A stretch of 64,000 nt of DNA from Tetraselmis striata (lineage: Eukaryota > Chlorophyta > Chlorodendrophyceae > Chlorodendrales > Chlorodendraceae): positions 248,001-312,000 of the forward strand of contig VCJN01001679.1 in NCBI GenBank assembly GCA_006384855.1, in the 5' to 3' direction. The notes below the pieces were generated by a model. The model was not told the DNA's origin. It was given only the letters and a program-made list of their open reading frames with translations, and made no database searches. Below, in pieces: positions 1 to 10,215 of the stretch. Position 1 is the first letter of the stretch, and each line of letters starts with the position of its first letter. The position numbers were made by a program, and so were the translations under genes.

Positions 1-2517
1 AAGGAGGCATACGTGTCGGTGCTCGCTCCATCTCAGCTCGGCGTTGGCATTCCCGCGGGCGACTCTGTGCTCATCCACGGCGTCCGGCTCATCGCCGAGA
101 AGCTTGGCCCACGTGCCGTCATCGTCCACACAGACCTTCGCAACGCTTACAACGAGGCATGGCGCCGCACCATCATCCAGCGCCACATCGATTGCTCTCC
201 ACTACACCCTGTCATCCCTGCGCTTCTAGCCTCCCTCTCCACGGACTCGTATCTGGTCGTGGACGACCGGTCCGCCCCTCTGCGGTCGGAGGACGGCGTG
301 CAACAGGGCGCACCTTTGGCCACGACTTCCTTTTGCGTCGCGATTCACCCCGAGGTTCAGCAGTGTGATACCACGTTGGAGGTCAATGACGGGGCGGCGC
401 GCTTCAACGCCGACGATGGAATTTTGGTGGGCCTTCCGGAGCACGTTTGGCCGGCTCTTCACGCCTTCCGCACGTCCATCAAGGCGTCCGTGGGGCTTGA
501 GGTGCGCTTCGACAAGATGCAGGCGTACAGCGCAGACATGGAGGCGGCGCGGCGTGAGGCTCCGGCCGACATCGAGTGGCCAGAGCTAGATGGCCATCAC
601 GGCATCGCGGTCCTCAACGTGCCGCTCGGATCGCGAGAGTATGTGCAGGCGTACATGCGCGGCAAGGCGGAGGAGCTACGAGAGGAGGTGGACGCTAGCC
701 TGAGCAAGCTTCTGTCTGCCAAGCCCAGCCGTCGGTACACCCACGCCTTGCATCACCACGCATGGGCCCTGCTCAAGCATTGCATGCAACACAAGGCGGG
801 GTATTGGCTCCGCAATTGTCTTCCGTCCGAGGTGGAGGCCTTTGCGGAGGCGGTGGATGCCACCATCCTCGCGGCGGTCGAACGGGTGCTAGGGGTCTCT
901 TTTGATCCCTCCACGTACGGCACTGACACCAATCCGGTGGTCACCGATTTCTTGGCGGAGCTTTTGCACGACCCCGACCCCATGGCAGCGGAGGTGGCTA
1001 CCTTGAGCGAGGATGCAGTGGCCAGGGCGCGCAGCAGGCTTCACCTCCCCACTCGATTGAAGGGAGCTGGCATCCGCCGCATGGCTACCGTTCGTGATGC
1101 CGCCTTCATCGGCTGCATGAACGCCATCCTCCCAAGGTTCCTGACTAAGAACTCCGGCACCAACACCCCCACCCCTGGTTTCTTCGACCCACAGCTCGGG
1201 TCCGTACTTGGCCGAGGCAGCTTCAACGCAAATTCTTCCGCCCGCCAGTATGATCACTTCCTCAACGATGCTCATGGGTCGGACAGCTACGCCGTGGAGA
1301 TGCGCGAGGCGTGGGGCCGCCTCCAAGCGGCTACTGCTGGCCATCTCGGTGACGCAGATGCACGCCAGATGGAGCGGGAAGTGGAGGCTGCGTCGGGCTC
1401 GCAAAAGGAGCTGACGGCATTTCTAGACCAGGCCAACAACTCCCGGCTTCGAAATGAGGTGTGCGCTCTCCCTGCCACATGTAGGGAACGGATCTTGTTC
1501 AACCAGCTCGACGCGGCGTCAGGCATGTGGACAGTGGCCATCCCCACCGCGCGGACAGCCATGACTCCGCATGAGCTGCGGGAGGTCGCTGCCGGGTACT
1601 TCTTTCTGCCTAGCCCGTGCTTGGCCCCGGTGGTTGGGTGCCAGATTATTCTGCCCTCGACGGAGCACAACCCCGTCATTGTTGATCTATACGGCGACGC
1701 GCTCATGAACCTCCCGGCGCCTGGAGACGCTCACTGGCGTGTACAGCACGACGCTATCGCAGATGCCTTCCGCGATCACTGTGTTCACGACCTAGGTATC
1801 GCGGTACGGCGGGAGGTGGATGACTTGTTCCAGCAGGCAGTGCCTCTCGGCAACACCGTACCCCGGGATGAACTCAAGGACCTAGTGCCGGACGCAGAGC
1901 TCTCCCTTCCGGTGTTCAACGTCGTGACCGGGAGCTATGATCCCCGGAGCTTGAAGTCCACGCTGCTAGAGTTCAAGACTATGCGGTACGGGGTCAAGTA
2001 CACTTCGGCGCCCCGGGCCACAGCTGTGGATCGGTTTGAGCGCTCCCTATTGGGCGACATACAACGGGGGTTGGCTGCGCGGGACGCGGCGTGGCACAAC
2101 ACAGAGCCCGGACAGAAGGGTCCTCTTCGAGACATCCTGGATATGTCGGAGTACACGGGCATGGTCTTCGGCACAGTGGGTGAGGTGAGCAAGGGGGTGC
2201 ACCGCACAGTGCGTGGTATCGCATGCTTGGCTGCGGACCAGGGTGCCCTCTCATCGCGGGGCACTCGGTGCATCACCCGGGCTCACCAGGAGGCCTTGCT
2301 CGCAAGAGACTTCCTCGGGGTCCTGAGCTTGGTGGCCGCTCGAGAGCGTGCTCGCTGCCTCATCAGACGGCGCAGATTCGTCTCCCATCCCGTTGCTGAA
2401 GCCGCACAGCACGTCCGAGGATCACCTACACACACACGTGCTCGCGTGGCCCGGACTCTGAACCGTGTGCGCATCACTCATCCATCCCGCCTTATGCGGG
2501 ATGCGGGCCGCTTTTAG
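1..2517 (+). CDS. Non-LTR retrotransposon reverse transcriptase ORF, 5' end outside window
   Basis: The frame is open from base 1 to the TAG at 2515-2517 (838 codons) with no stop, so this is the 3' part of a larger ORF. RT motifs are visible: motif A as DLRNAYNEAWR (near base 136), a motif B-like GVQQGAPL (near 295), and the catalytic motif C as FNADDG (near 409). A thumb-like region follows. The C-terminal third (DLYGDALMNL, then FKTMRYGVKY) resembles the PD-(D/E)XK-like or linker region at the end of many LINE ORF2 proteins; that part is inference. The intact ORF suggests a fairly young copy. A diverged, broken relative lies at 52400-55330. The subfamily is not certain. Confidence 0.8.
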   Translation, partial: KEAYVSVLAPSQLGVGIPAGDSVLIHGVRLIAEKLGPRAVIVHTDLRNAYNEAWRRTIIQRHIDCSPLHPVIPALLASLSTDSYLVVDDRSAPLRSEDGVQQGAPLATTSFCVAIHPEVQQCDTTLEVNDGAARFNADDGILVGLPEHVWPALHAFRTSIKASVGLEVRFDKMQAYSADMEAARREAPADIEWPELDGHHGIAVLNVPLGSREYVQAYMRGKAEELREEVDASLSKLLSAKPSRRYTHALHHHAWALLKHCMQHKAGYWLRNCLPSEVEAFAEAVDATILAAVERVLGVSFDPSTYGTDTNPVVTDFLAELLHDPDPMAAEVATLSEDAVARARSRLHLPTRLKGAGIRRMATVRDAAFIGCMNAILPRFLTKNSGTNTPTPGFFDPQLGSVLGRGSFNANSSARQYDHFLNDAHGSDSYAVEMREAWGRLQAATAGHLGDADARQMEREVEAASGSQKELTAFLDQANNSRLRNEVCALPATCRERILFNQLDAASGMWTVAIPTARTAMTPHELREVAAGYFFLPSPCLAPVVGCQIILPSTEHNPVIVDLYGDALMNLPAPGDAHWRVQHDAIADAFRDHCVHDLGIAVRREVDDLFQQAVPLGNTVPRDELKDLVPDAELSLPVFNVVTGSYDPRSLKSTLLEFKTMRYGVKYTSAPRATAVDRFERSLLGDIQRGLAARDAAWHNTEPGQKGPLRDILDMSEYTGMVFGTVGEVSKGVHRTVRGIACLAADQGALSSRGTRCITRAHQEALLARDFLGVLSLVAARERARCLIRRRRFVSHPVAEAAQHVRGSPTHTRARVARTLNRVRITHPSRLMRDAGRF

Positions 2518-2562
2518 GCGGCTTGCTGTGTTGATTTTCTAATTCTGGGGAACTGCCCTTTT

Positions 2563-2567
2563 TGTAA
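2563..2567 (+). promoter_or_regulatory. TGTAA motif after the retrotransposon ORF
   Basis: TGTAA is the usual chlorophyte polyadenylation signal. Here it follows the RT stop by 46 bases and may mark the 3' end of the element. Other LINE copies in the window also end at TGTAA. Confidence 0.4.
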
Positions 2568-3048
2568 TTCACACCAGTACTGTACTGCTATAGCTCGTTA
2601 GACCCTGCCGCGCAGCTGTGCTGCGCGCACGAATATACCGGCGGAATAATTTCCCTGCAGTCTAAGGTACCCGGAATTTTTCTGCACGAAACTCCAGTTA
2701 TTACTATGGGGATACACGGGCGCGGAGCGGGAATGAAGAGTCGGGTGAATGTACTGGTACCATACAGGAAGTCGCTATAAAGACTGCAGGGGGCAGGGCG
2801 TTCTTACAAGTAGTCGCTAAGGGAAGCATAATCCCTTCCTGCTGTTGACAAATTGGCCTTGTGTATGGGAAGGTGGTCACTTCACACTTTATTTGGTCGT
2901 CACTGGCGTCAGCAAGTGTTAACCGGCGGCGTCATCAGCAGAACGTTCCGCTGCAAGGGTCCACCCCGCGCTACAGGGAATCCAGCACCACCGCCGGCCA
3001 GGTCCTACACCCTCGGCCCCAAGGACAGTGCGCAGGGTTCCCGCCATC
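2568..3048. other. Intergenic: PLD upstream region
   Basis: This stretch holds the end of the retroelement and the presumed promoter/5'UTR of the PLD gene. No clear TATA box or other gene was seen. Confidence 0.4.
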
Positions 3049-6000
3049 ATGACAGAGCTGGTGATGCTGCACGGCAGCCTTTCGGTGGAGATAGAGAAAG
3101 CGGAGCGGCTGCAGTTCGGTAGCAGCAGCAGCAGCGCCACTGGCAGCGGGGCCGACGAGCCGAGGCGCGGCGGCCTGCTGGGCGCTGTCACCAACGGCCT
3201 GGCGCGTGTGAAGTCCGGCGTGCGGCGGGCGGGCTATTCGCCGTACGAGACGTTGTGCCGGGTGGGCCTGCGCGATGGCAACGGGAAGCAGCTGGTGGAG
3301 CTGTACAAGTCGCGGCCGGTGCGCGGGCACGAGGCGAAGTACGAGGAGTCGCAGCGAGCCGAGTTGGCCAGTGGGCAGGCGACGCACCTGAGGTTCGCCA
3401 TACTGTGTGCGTACGCTTAACCGCCCGATGCCCCCCTCCCCCGTCCTCTTTACACCCAACTCCACGACACGTGCCCGAGGAGCTGAGCGGGGGCGCGGGC
3501 GAGCAGGTCGCGATGAGCCCTTTCCGGCAACGGTATGAATCAGTTCGTGTGATTGATTATATGCGTGCGCGTAATTCCGAGGCGAGCTCTGGTTCTCCTA
3601 CAAATCCCGCGAGCTTCCAAAACGGCCCCAGAGCTAGCGTCGATGGGACGCGATTGGATGCCGGGACACAATTGTGAGCGGGAGGCGCCGGTTGATGGCA
3701 GCGTGTCACTGTTTGTACTGGGCGGGGGGCGGCGATTCGACTGCGACTTGGCGTGCGCGGGTGATCGTGTCAGCGATCTAGGCAGGGGGGGGGGGGGGGA
3801 GGGGGGGGGGGTGGACCGCTGTCCGCTGCTTGCGTTTGTATGTGGGGAGGGGGGGGGATGCTGGGCGCGCGCCGCTACCGTTGTTAGTGGTGGTGGAGAG
3901 AAGCAGGGGCCACTACGGCCATGCGAGTATCTCACTGCTCGTAGCCTCCATCCGGGACACAGCTACCTGCTGGTTGTTTTCTACCCCATCAAGGCAGAGA
4001 TGAAGGGCTCATTCGGGGGCGAGAAGTCTTTTAGGCGTTGGGTTTGCTTCCTCCTACGGCTGACTATAACCACAATGACTTTTCGAGGCTGAGGCCCTGT
4101 GTGTGCGGGCTGTGCGCGCGCGCAGCGCTGGGCGTGGTGGACACGCCGCTGTACAGCTTCTCCGTCCATCTGTCGGAGCTGGTGGTGCACGGCACCATCG
4201 AGCAGCTGGCGGCGCCGCTGGAGCCGGCGGAGGGGCACCACCACGCCGGGCCGCCCGCTACGCTGTCCTTCAAGGTCACGTACGTGCCGCTGGACTACGC
4301 GTCGCCGCTGGCCATGCAGCTGGAGGTGCCCAGCACCTACTTCCCGCCGCGCGAGGGCTGCGCCGTGCGGCTGTACCAGGACGCGCACCAGGAGCCGGGC
4401 TCCGTGCCGCCCGTGACCCTGGCGGACGGCACGCCGTACTGCGTCTCCTCCTGCTGGCGCGACACCTACGACGCGCTGGAGGCCGCGGAGGAGCTCATCT
4501 ACATCGCGGGCTGGAGCGTGTGGCCGGCGCTGAAGCTGGTGCGGGAGCCGGGCGCCAAGACGCTGGGCGAGCTGCTCATCGCCAAGGCGGCCGCGGGGGT
4601 GCAGGTGTGCATCATGGTGTGGGACGACGTCTCCAGCCTGGACATCCCGGTGCTGAAGCAGATGGCGCAGGCGGGCTGGCTGGGCGAGACGGCTAGCGCA
4701 GGCGTGATGGGCACACACGACGAGACGGTGAAAAACTACTTCCTGCACTCGGGGGTGCATGTCAAAAAGACGCCGCGCGTCGGCGGCAAGCTCAGCGCGA
4801 TCTACAAGGCGGTGTACACGCACCACCAGGTACCACCACGCGCAGCGCCGTGAGCGCCCCCCTCCCCCCCGGCTGTCTCACCCCACTCGGCGTGGGTCTC
4901 TGACACTCAGGCGCGCTCAGCATTCAGCTCAAGTTGCGATGTGTTCGGCGGAGGGCTGAGATTGCAGCCACAGGGTACCATGGCTAAACTTTAGGTCTAG
5001 GCCCCAAGTCTGACCGCAGAGGCGACGTGCTTCTCTGTAGCGGTGGTGACGCTGGGGAGGGGATGGCGATCGGGTTGCTGTAGGATGGGGCTCGACTGTA
5101 TCGCGGGGAATGTTGTCCGCCTCTCCTGGCGGGCTGTGCGGTTCGGAGCAGAGGGTGTGGATGGGCATGCGGATGTCCGGAAGGTAGCCATGCATCCGCG
5201 GTGTGGCACAGCGTGTCGTGGACGGTATTACAGTGGGTAATTGCGGGAGTGCCTCTTGCTACCCGTAGACCCCCCCCCCCCCCCTTCCGCCATTTGAGAA
5301 CATTCGAAACATAGCAGACAAACTACCAGGCAACAAACTAGGAGTCATCGCGGCGAAGATAATGGGGAGGGGGAGCAGAGTGATCCGTCATGGAACGCCC
5401 TGTGGGCTTGGTCAGGAGATCGGGAGGCGGTGATGCCTTCGAACCACCGTCAGCTCCATGTCAGGTTCCGTTCCTCTCTCCCCCTTCTCTCTTTGTTAAG
5501 GAACGTCGACCAGTTCCGATCCATCCGCCAGCTTCCAGTCAAGTGCCCCCCCCCCCCCCCCCCCTTCGGCCCTCTTCAGAAATCAGTGGTGTGTGACTAC
5601 GCCGCGCCGCATGGAGGCATGCGGGCGCTGTGCGCCTTTATGGGCGGCATCGACCTCACCAACGGGCGCTACGACACCGCGGAGCACCCGCTGTTCCGGA
5701 CCAACCTCGACGGCGGCGTGCACTCGGTGAAGCCCCCGTCCCCCCCCTTTTTTCCATCCCTACAGGAGAGAGGCATCACCATACATGTACATTACATCTC
5801 GGAAATGCACTCGCAGGGGGTGCAATGCATTGAAATGGCGACTATGGATTCCTCTCCCCAGGAGCTGGGGAAGCATATACTGCTTTGTACCCTGTACAAC
5901 CCCTGTCAACGGCAATGTATACATGTACAGGTGCCGACGCAGCTACAAGAAGAACCCTTACTATAACTCCTCAAACTGGGCTTGCCTGCGGCCCATAAGA

Positions 6001-6122
6001 ACATTCGCTATAGGTCTCTTTACATTTGACCTCTGGCATGTAGGGCAGGTTCCTTTTTCGCAGTGTTCCTATAACCGCGTCGGCACCCGTATGTATGTGT
6101 ATTCATGTGTGTGTGTGTGTGC

Positions 6123-6169
<47 letters not shown>

Positions 6170-9100
6170 AGTGCATGCGTCGTCTATGTCATTCAATACT
6201 TGGGCCGCCTCCCTCCCTCTGTCTCCCCCCCCCCCCCCCCCCCCCCCCTCCTTCCTTCTGCAATCTGGCTGCGCCGGCCTGCATGGCTGACACGCGGCGT
6301 TGCCCGCCGCTCGCGCAGGAGGACTTTTACACCTGCATCCCGGGTAATCAGCAGGCGGACGGTCCCCGGCAGCCGTGGGAGGACATCCACACGCGGCTGA
6401 CGGGCCCCATCGCGATGGACGTGATGTCCAACTTTGAGGAGCGCTGGGACAAGGTGGGGCGGCGGTGGCACCCACCCACCCACCTAAGGCGTCCGATCAA
6501 GTATATAATATCATCAGGACATTTAGTGCAGATGTGTCGTATTCAAATCAATGTTGATAGAATATATGATGAAGTGATGTCTATGTTTTGAGGTCCAGAG
6601 GCATATCAAGGCCGTAGCGTGGAACCGCCGATAACAGCACATTGTACGGTGCTGGAGTTACTCCAGGGGTAGTGGGTTGCCATTCATTGAGGACCTCATC
6701 GCGAATTAATTAATGCTCGGTGTATTATCAGATATTTCACATTTGATGAAATGTATCAAACATTATGGGATGTTTCATGACCATGACCAGAATTATTAAT
6801 TTTGATGAATTATTAACCGGATGAGATCGGTCTTAATATCGTTATTTCACGCATCAAATGTTGTCAGGATCATATCACGATCATTTATTAATGATGATGT
6901 TCGCTGATCATCAAATCATGAACTGTTTATATCTCCTCGGATATTTTGATTGCGCGCCTGACACCCAGCAGCGCCCGGCGGCCCGACCGCTGTGACAGCC
7001 CTTATTGACCCCCTGCGCCTTGCCGCCGTGCACGCAGGCCAGCAAGTCGGGGAAGTTCAAGCTGTACAACCGTGGAGCCGGCCTCGGCCCGCGCTTCATC
7101 GAGCACGTCGCGGCCTATTCGGTGGTGACGCAGCCGGACGACCCGGAGCGCTGGGTGTGCCAGCTATTCCGCTCCATCGACACCAGGTGCCCTCCACCCT
7201 CTGCGCCGCTGCTGCCCGTCCCCCGGCGCGGCCCCTCTGCATGCATACATTCATGCAGGCAAATATGAAAAGCTCATCCAGGTACCCTGATTTCATTGCT
7301 AGCTAGAGCTCGACCAGTTGATATACAGCCCGCTCAGCCCTCCACGGGGGCCTCCACCCTCCCCTTCCCCATGCGCGCGCCTCATGGCGCGCGGCTGCCT
7401 GGCATCCCGGACAGCGCTAAGCTGCCTGCTGCCGCGACCGCCAGGTCCGTGAAGTTCATGCGCACCGCCGCCAATGACCCGGGCATGTTTCGGCGCAAAC
7501 GCGGCCGCTTCATCGAGGACAGCATCCACCGGGCGTACATTCACCACATCCGCCGCGCGCAGCGCTTCATCTACATCGAGAACCAGTACTTCCTGGGCAG
7601 CAGCCACGTGCGCCCCAGCTACCCGCCCCCTCTCCCCCCAGCCCTCTTCCCTGTTTGTACCCTGCATGGCTGCTGCGGCAACTGAGCTCGCCTGGGCTAT
7701 CATGACCGCGGTGGTGCTCTGTCTGCAGGCGTGGGATCGTGACTGCATGAAGGAGGCCTCGCACATGATCCCGCTGGAGATTGCGCTCAAAGTCGCGCAG
7801 AAGATCGACGCGGGGCAGCCCTTTGCGGTGTACTGCGTCATCCCGCTCTACCCAGAGGGCGATCCGGTGCGCTGCCCTGCCTGAAAACCCTGCCCTGCGA
7901 GAATGACTGGCGAACAGCCTGCGGACCCCTGCCTGACTCGCCCCTGCTACCCCGCCCCCCCCCCCCCCCCTTCCTAATGCAACCTGAGTGAATGCTGCAC
8001 AAAGCTGCTGCCTGACGTCGATGTGCGGTGGTGTGCGTTGACGCGTTCCCTGGCAGGCTTCGGAGCCCGTGCAGGCCATCCTCTACTGGCAGAAGAACAC
8101 CATGGACATGATGTACAAAATGTGCGCCGCGCTGCCCTACTTCGCCCACGGCGGCGCGGCAGATCTGGCGGCAGCCTTGCGCGCTGTGCCTGGCCATGGC
8201 GGATGCGGTGTCCTTGCATCTCAAGCCCACACCTCTGCTAGATCACGAGTTTTTCATGCGTATGTACGAGCACAGAGGGTTCGCGAACACATAACGATTT
8301 TGACCCCCCCCCCCCCCCACCCCCGCCGAAGAGGAACAACTGTTAAAACAGAGAATCAAATCAAAATATAGCACGAATACATCACGAATGTTCCGACGCA
8401 AAGGTACAAGACAATTCATTATTTTTGGCCTGCGATCCGTATCTAATTGTACGGTGCGTGTATGTTGGAGCACTTTGAGCCCCCCCCCCCCCCCCCTCCG
8501 ACAACACACACATGCGCAGATGTTCATAGAGACACGTATTGCCGATAGTCAATCACCTCGTGCCAAAATGTCCTGATCGCCACACATCCGAGATGGGAAC
8601 AAAGCAACACGGCCATCGACTGATCGCCCAAGTATGACAAATACATCGCAGTGCTTGTGGGCCGACCCATACGCGCCTCGTCGAGAGGACTTACCGAGAT
8701 GATTTGGCACCGGGTGGTCTGCAATCAGCATTACATTTATATGTATATGTCGATGCCAATAAAGTGGAGTTTACACCTGGATCTGCTGTAGGTCGATGTT
8801 GGTGAGCATGTGATGGTTTAGAGCTGTACAACCAACTCCAGGATCATAATTGGGGCGTCTTTTGAGCCCCCTCACCTGTGCTGCTCGCCTGCAGAGTTGC
8901 CGCAGCCATCCAGCGCAACGGGCTCGGGACCTTGCCCACTGATTACCTCAACTTTTACAGCCTCGGCCAGCGCGAGCTGGTGCCGGAGAACCCGTTCGTG
9001 CAGTACGCCGACCTGACGCCGCCGCAGCCCCCGGCGCCGACCGGCCGCTCCTCCGGGCAGGGCCGCTTCACCGTGCCTGCCGGCTACGAAGCGCTCAAGC

Positions 9101-10018
9101 GTTCGCGGCGCTTCATGATCTACGTGCACTCCAAGCTCATGGTGGTGGACGACGAGGTCGCGATCGTGGGCTCTGCCAACATCAACATGCGCTCGATGGC
9201 AGGTCGGGCTCGCCAAATCGAGCATGAACGGCTGTTTCGTCTAACTGAACTGTGGGTGCAGATGTACTCTGCCCACGCACGGGTACATACACACCCGTGC
9301 GTGGAAAAAATGAGTGCATTTTACATATTAAAATAGTACAATGTATGTATCTATATATAATAATTACAATGTATCTATCTGTATATTATTTACAATGTAT
9401 GTATCTATATGTATCCATAAATGTGTACCTATATGGTTCTCTGTATTTATGTATGTATGCATGTATGTATGTATGTATATACATTGTACCATTTTCGTAT
9501 CTACAGGACTGCATACGATATATGCAGTGCATATGTATACGTGGTTCGGTGTTTCCTGCGGTCCCTGAAAGCATCTCACCACGGCGCGCTGCGGCCTGTC
9601 TGAGCGGCTGCCGTGGGGGTTGGTTGCCCCCTCTGCAGGCTCGCGAGACACGGAGCTGGCGGTGTCGTGCTACCAGCCGGGCCACACCGCCGCGGCGGAG
9701 GGCGTGCCGCGCGGGCAGATCCACGGCTTCCGCATGTCGCTGTGGGCGGAGCATCTGGGCGCGGCGTGCGCGGCGTACGAGCGCCCGCACACCCTGGGCT
9801 GCGTGCGGCTGGTCAACGCGCAGGCGCGCGCGGCATGGGAGGCGTACTGCGCGGAGCAGGTGACGGCGATGCCGCACCACCTGATGTCGTACCCGGTGGA
9901 GGTGGCGCGCGACGGCACCGTGGGCCACGTCTACGACCACGTCACCTTCCCCGACTTTCCGGGCGCGCAGGTGGAGGGCCGCAAGTCGAGCAAGCTGCCG
10001 ACCATTCTCACCACCTGA
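3049..10018 (+). CDS. PLD: Phospholipase D, C2-domain (plant alpha) type, 10 exons
   Basis: Hydrolyses phosphatidylcholine and similar lipids to phosphatidic acid. Deduced exons: 3049-3406, 4126-4829, 5580-5726, 6319-6453, 7038-7186, 7445-7607, 7729-7866, 8057-8121, 8895-9202 and 9639-10018. They join in frame to 848 aa, near the plant PLD-alpha length. Residues 1-180 form a C2 domain beginning [14 protein letters not shown] motif 1 is HQKSVVCD (about residues 353-360), split by intron 2 between Q and K. HKD motif 2 is HSKLMVVD (about 698-705). The family signatures [21 protein letters not shown] and the C-terminal PTILTT are present. All introns are GT-AG. The exon 8 donor (AAAAT|GTGCGC) is chosen because it gives MMYKIVAAAI in frame. 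A GTG at 3028 is in frame, but the ATG at 3049 matches the family start. All catalytic residues are intact. The subclass rests on overall similarity. Confidence 0.92.
3407..4125 (+). other. PLD intron 1 with poly-G tracts
   Basis: This 719-base intron runs from GTGCGT to GCGCAG. It holds G-runs at about 3783-3812 and 3845-3857 on the sense strand, opposite to the C-runs in most other introns here. No coding signal was seen in it. Confidence 0.6.
4830..5579 (+). other. PLD intron 2
   Basis: This 750-base intron has C-runs about 25-45 bases after the donor, at 5270-5285 and at 5548-5564, the last just before the acceptor. No other gene was seen in it. Confidence 0.6.
6092..6170 (+). repeat. 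(GT)n microsatellite in PLD intron 3
   Basis: A nearly pure GT run interrupted by GCGTGA. A poly-C block follows at 6229-6248, before the exon 4 acceptor at 6317-6318. Confidence 0.85.
6454..7037 (+). other. PLD intron 4 with AT-rich insert-like stretch
   Basis: About 6490-6950 is strikingly AT-rich, with repeated ATCAT/ATGAT words and several short inverted repeats, in contrast to the GC-rich surroundings. It may be a small inserted element. No coding potential was seen. Confidence 0.5.
9320..9490 (+). repeat. TATG/ATGT-type degenerate microsatellite in PLD intron 9
   Basis: Repeated ATGTATCTAT and ATGT words fill most of the intron between exon 9 (ends 9202) and exon 10 (starts 9639). Confidence 0.7.
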
Positions 10019-10080
10019 CCGCCGCTTTCACCACGTGCGCAATGTATTTATGCCGCAGAGAAACCGCGCAGAAACCACAG

Positions 10081-10215
10081 GCATCGAGCTGGAAAGACGG
10101 CCAGTCGAGTGGTGGTGGCTGCCCTAAGTAGCTTCCCGACCGGAAACACGGAGCGTCGTGGCCGGTGGGGCAACCCGTACATATAGACCATGCGGAGTCG
10201 GTAATTTAATCGGAT
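10081..10215 (+). repeat. Dispersed repeat copy, PLD 3' flank
   Basis: The segment starting GAGCTGGAAAGACGG, and containing TAAGTAGCTTCCCGACCGG and GGGGCAACCCGTA, is similar to a second segment at 61660-61815 in the same order. This suggests a dispersed element. No ORF was seen. Confidence 0.5.

Noticed and set aside
4103..4696. Long alternative-frame ORF over PLD exon 2
   Set aside because: It is a GC-rich shadow; only the other frame carries PLD motifs and joins the neighbouring exons.
6020..6591. ORFs encoding runs of His-Thr or Cys-Val
   Set aside because: They translate a GT/AC microsatellite.
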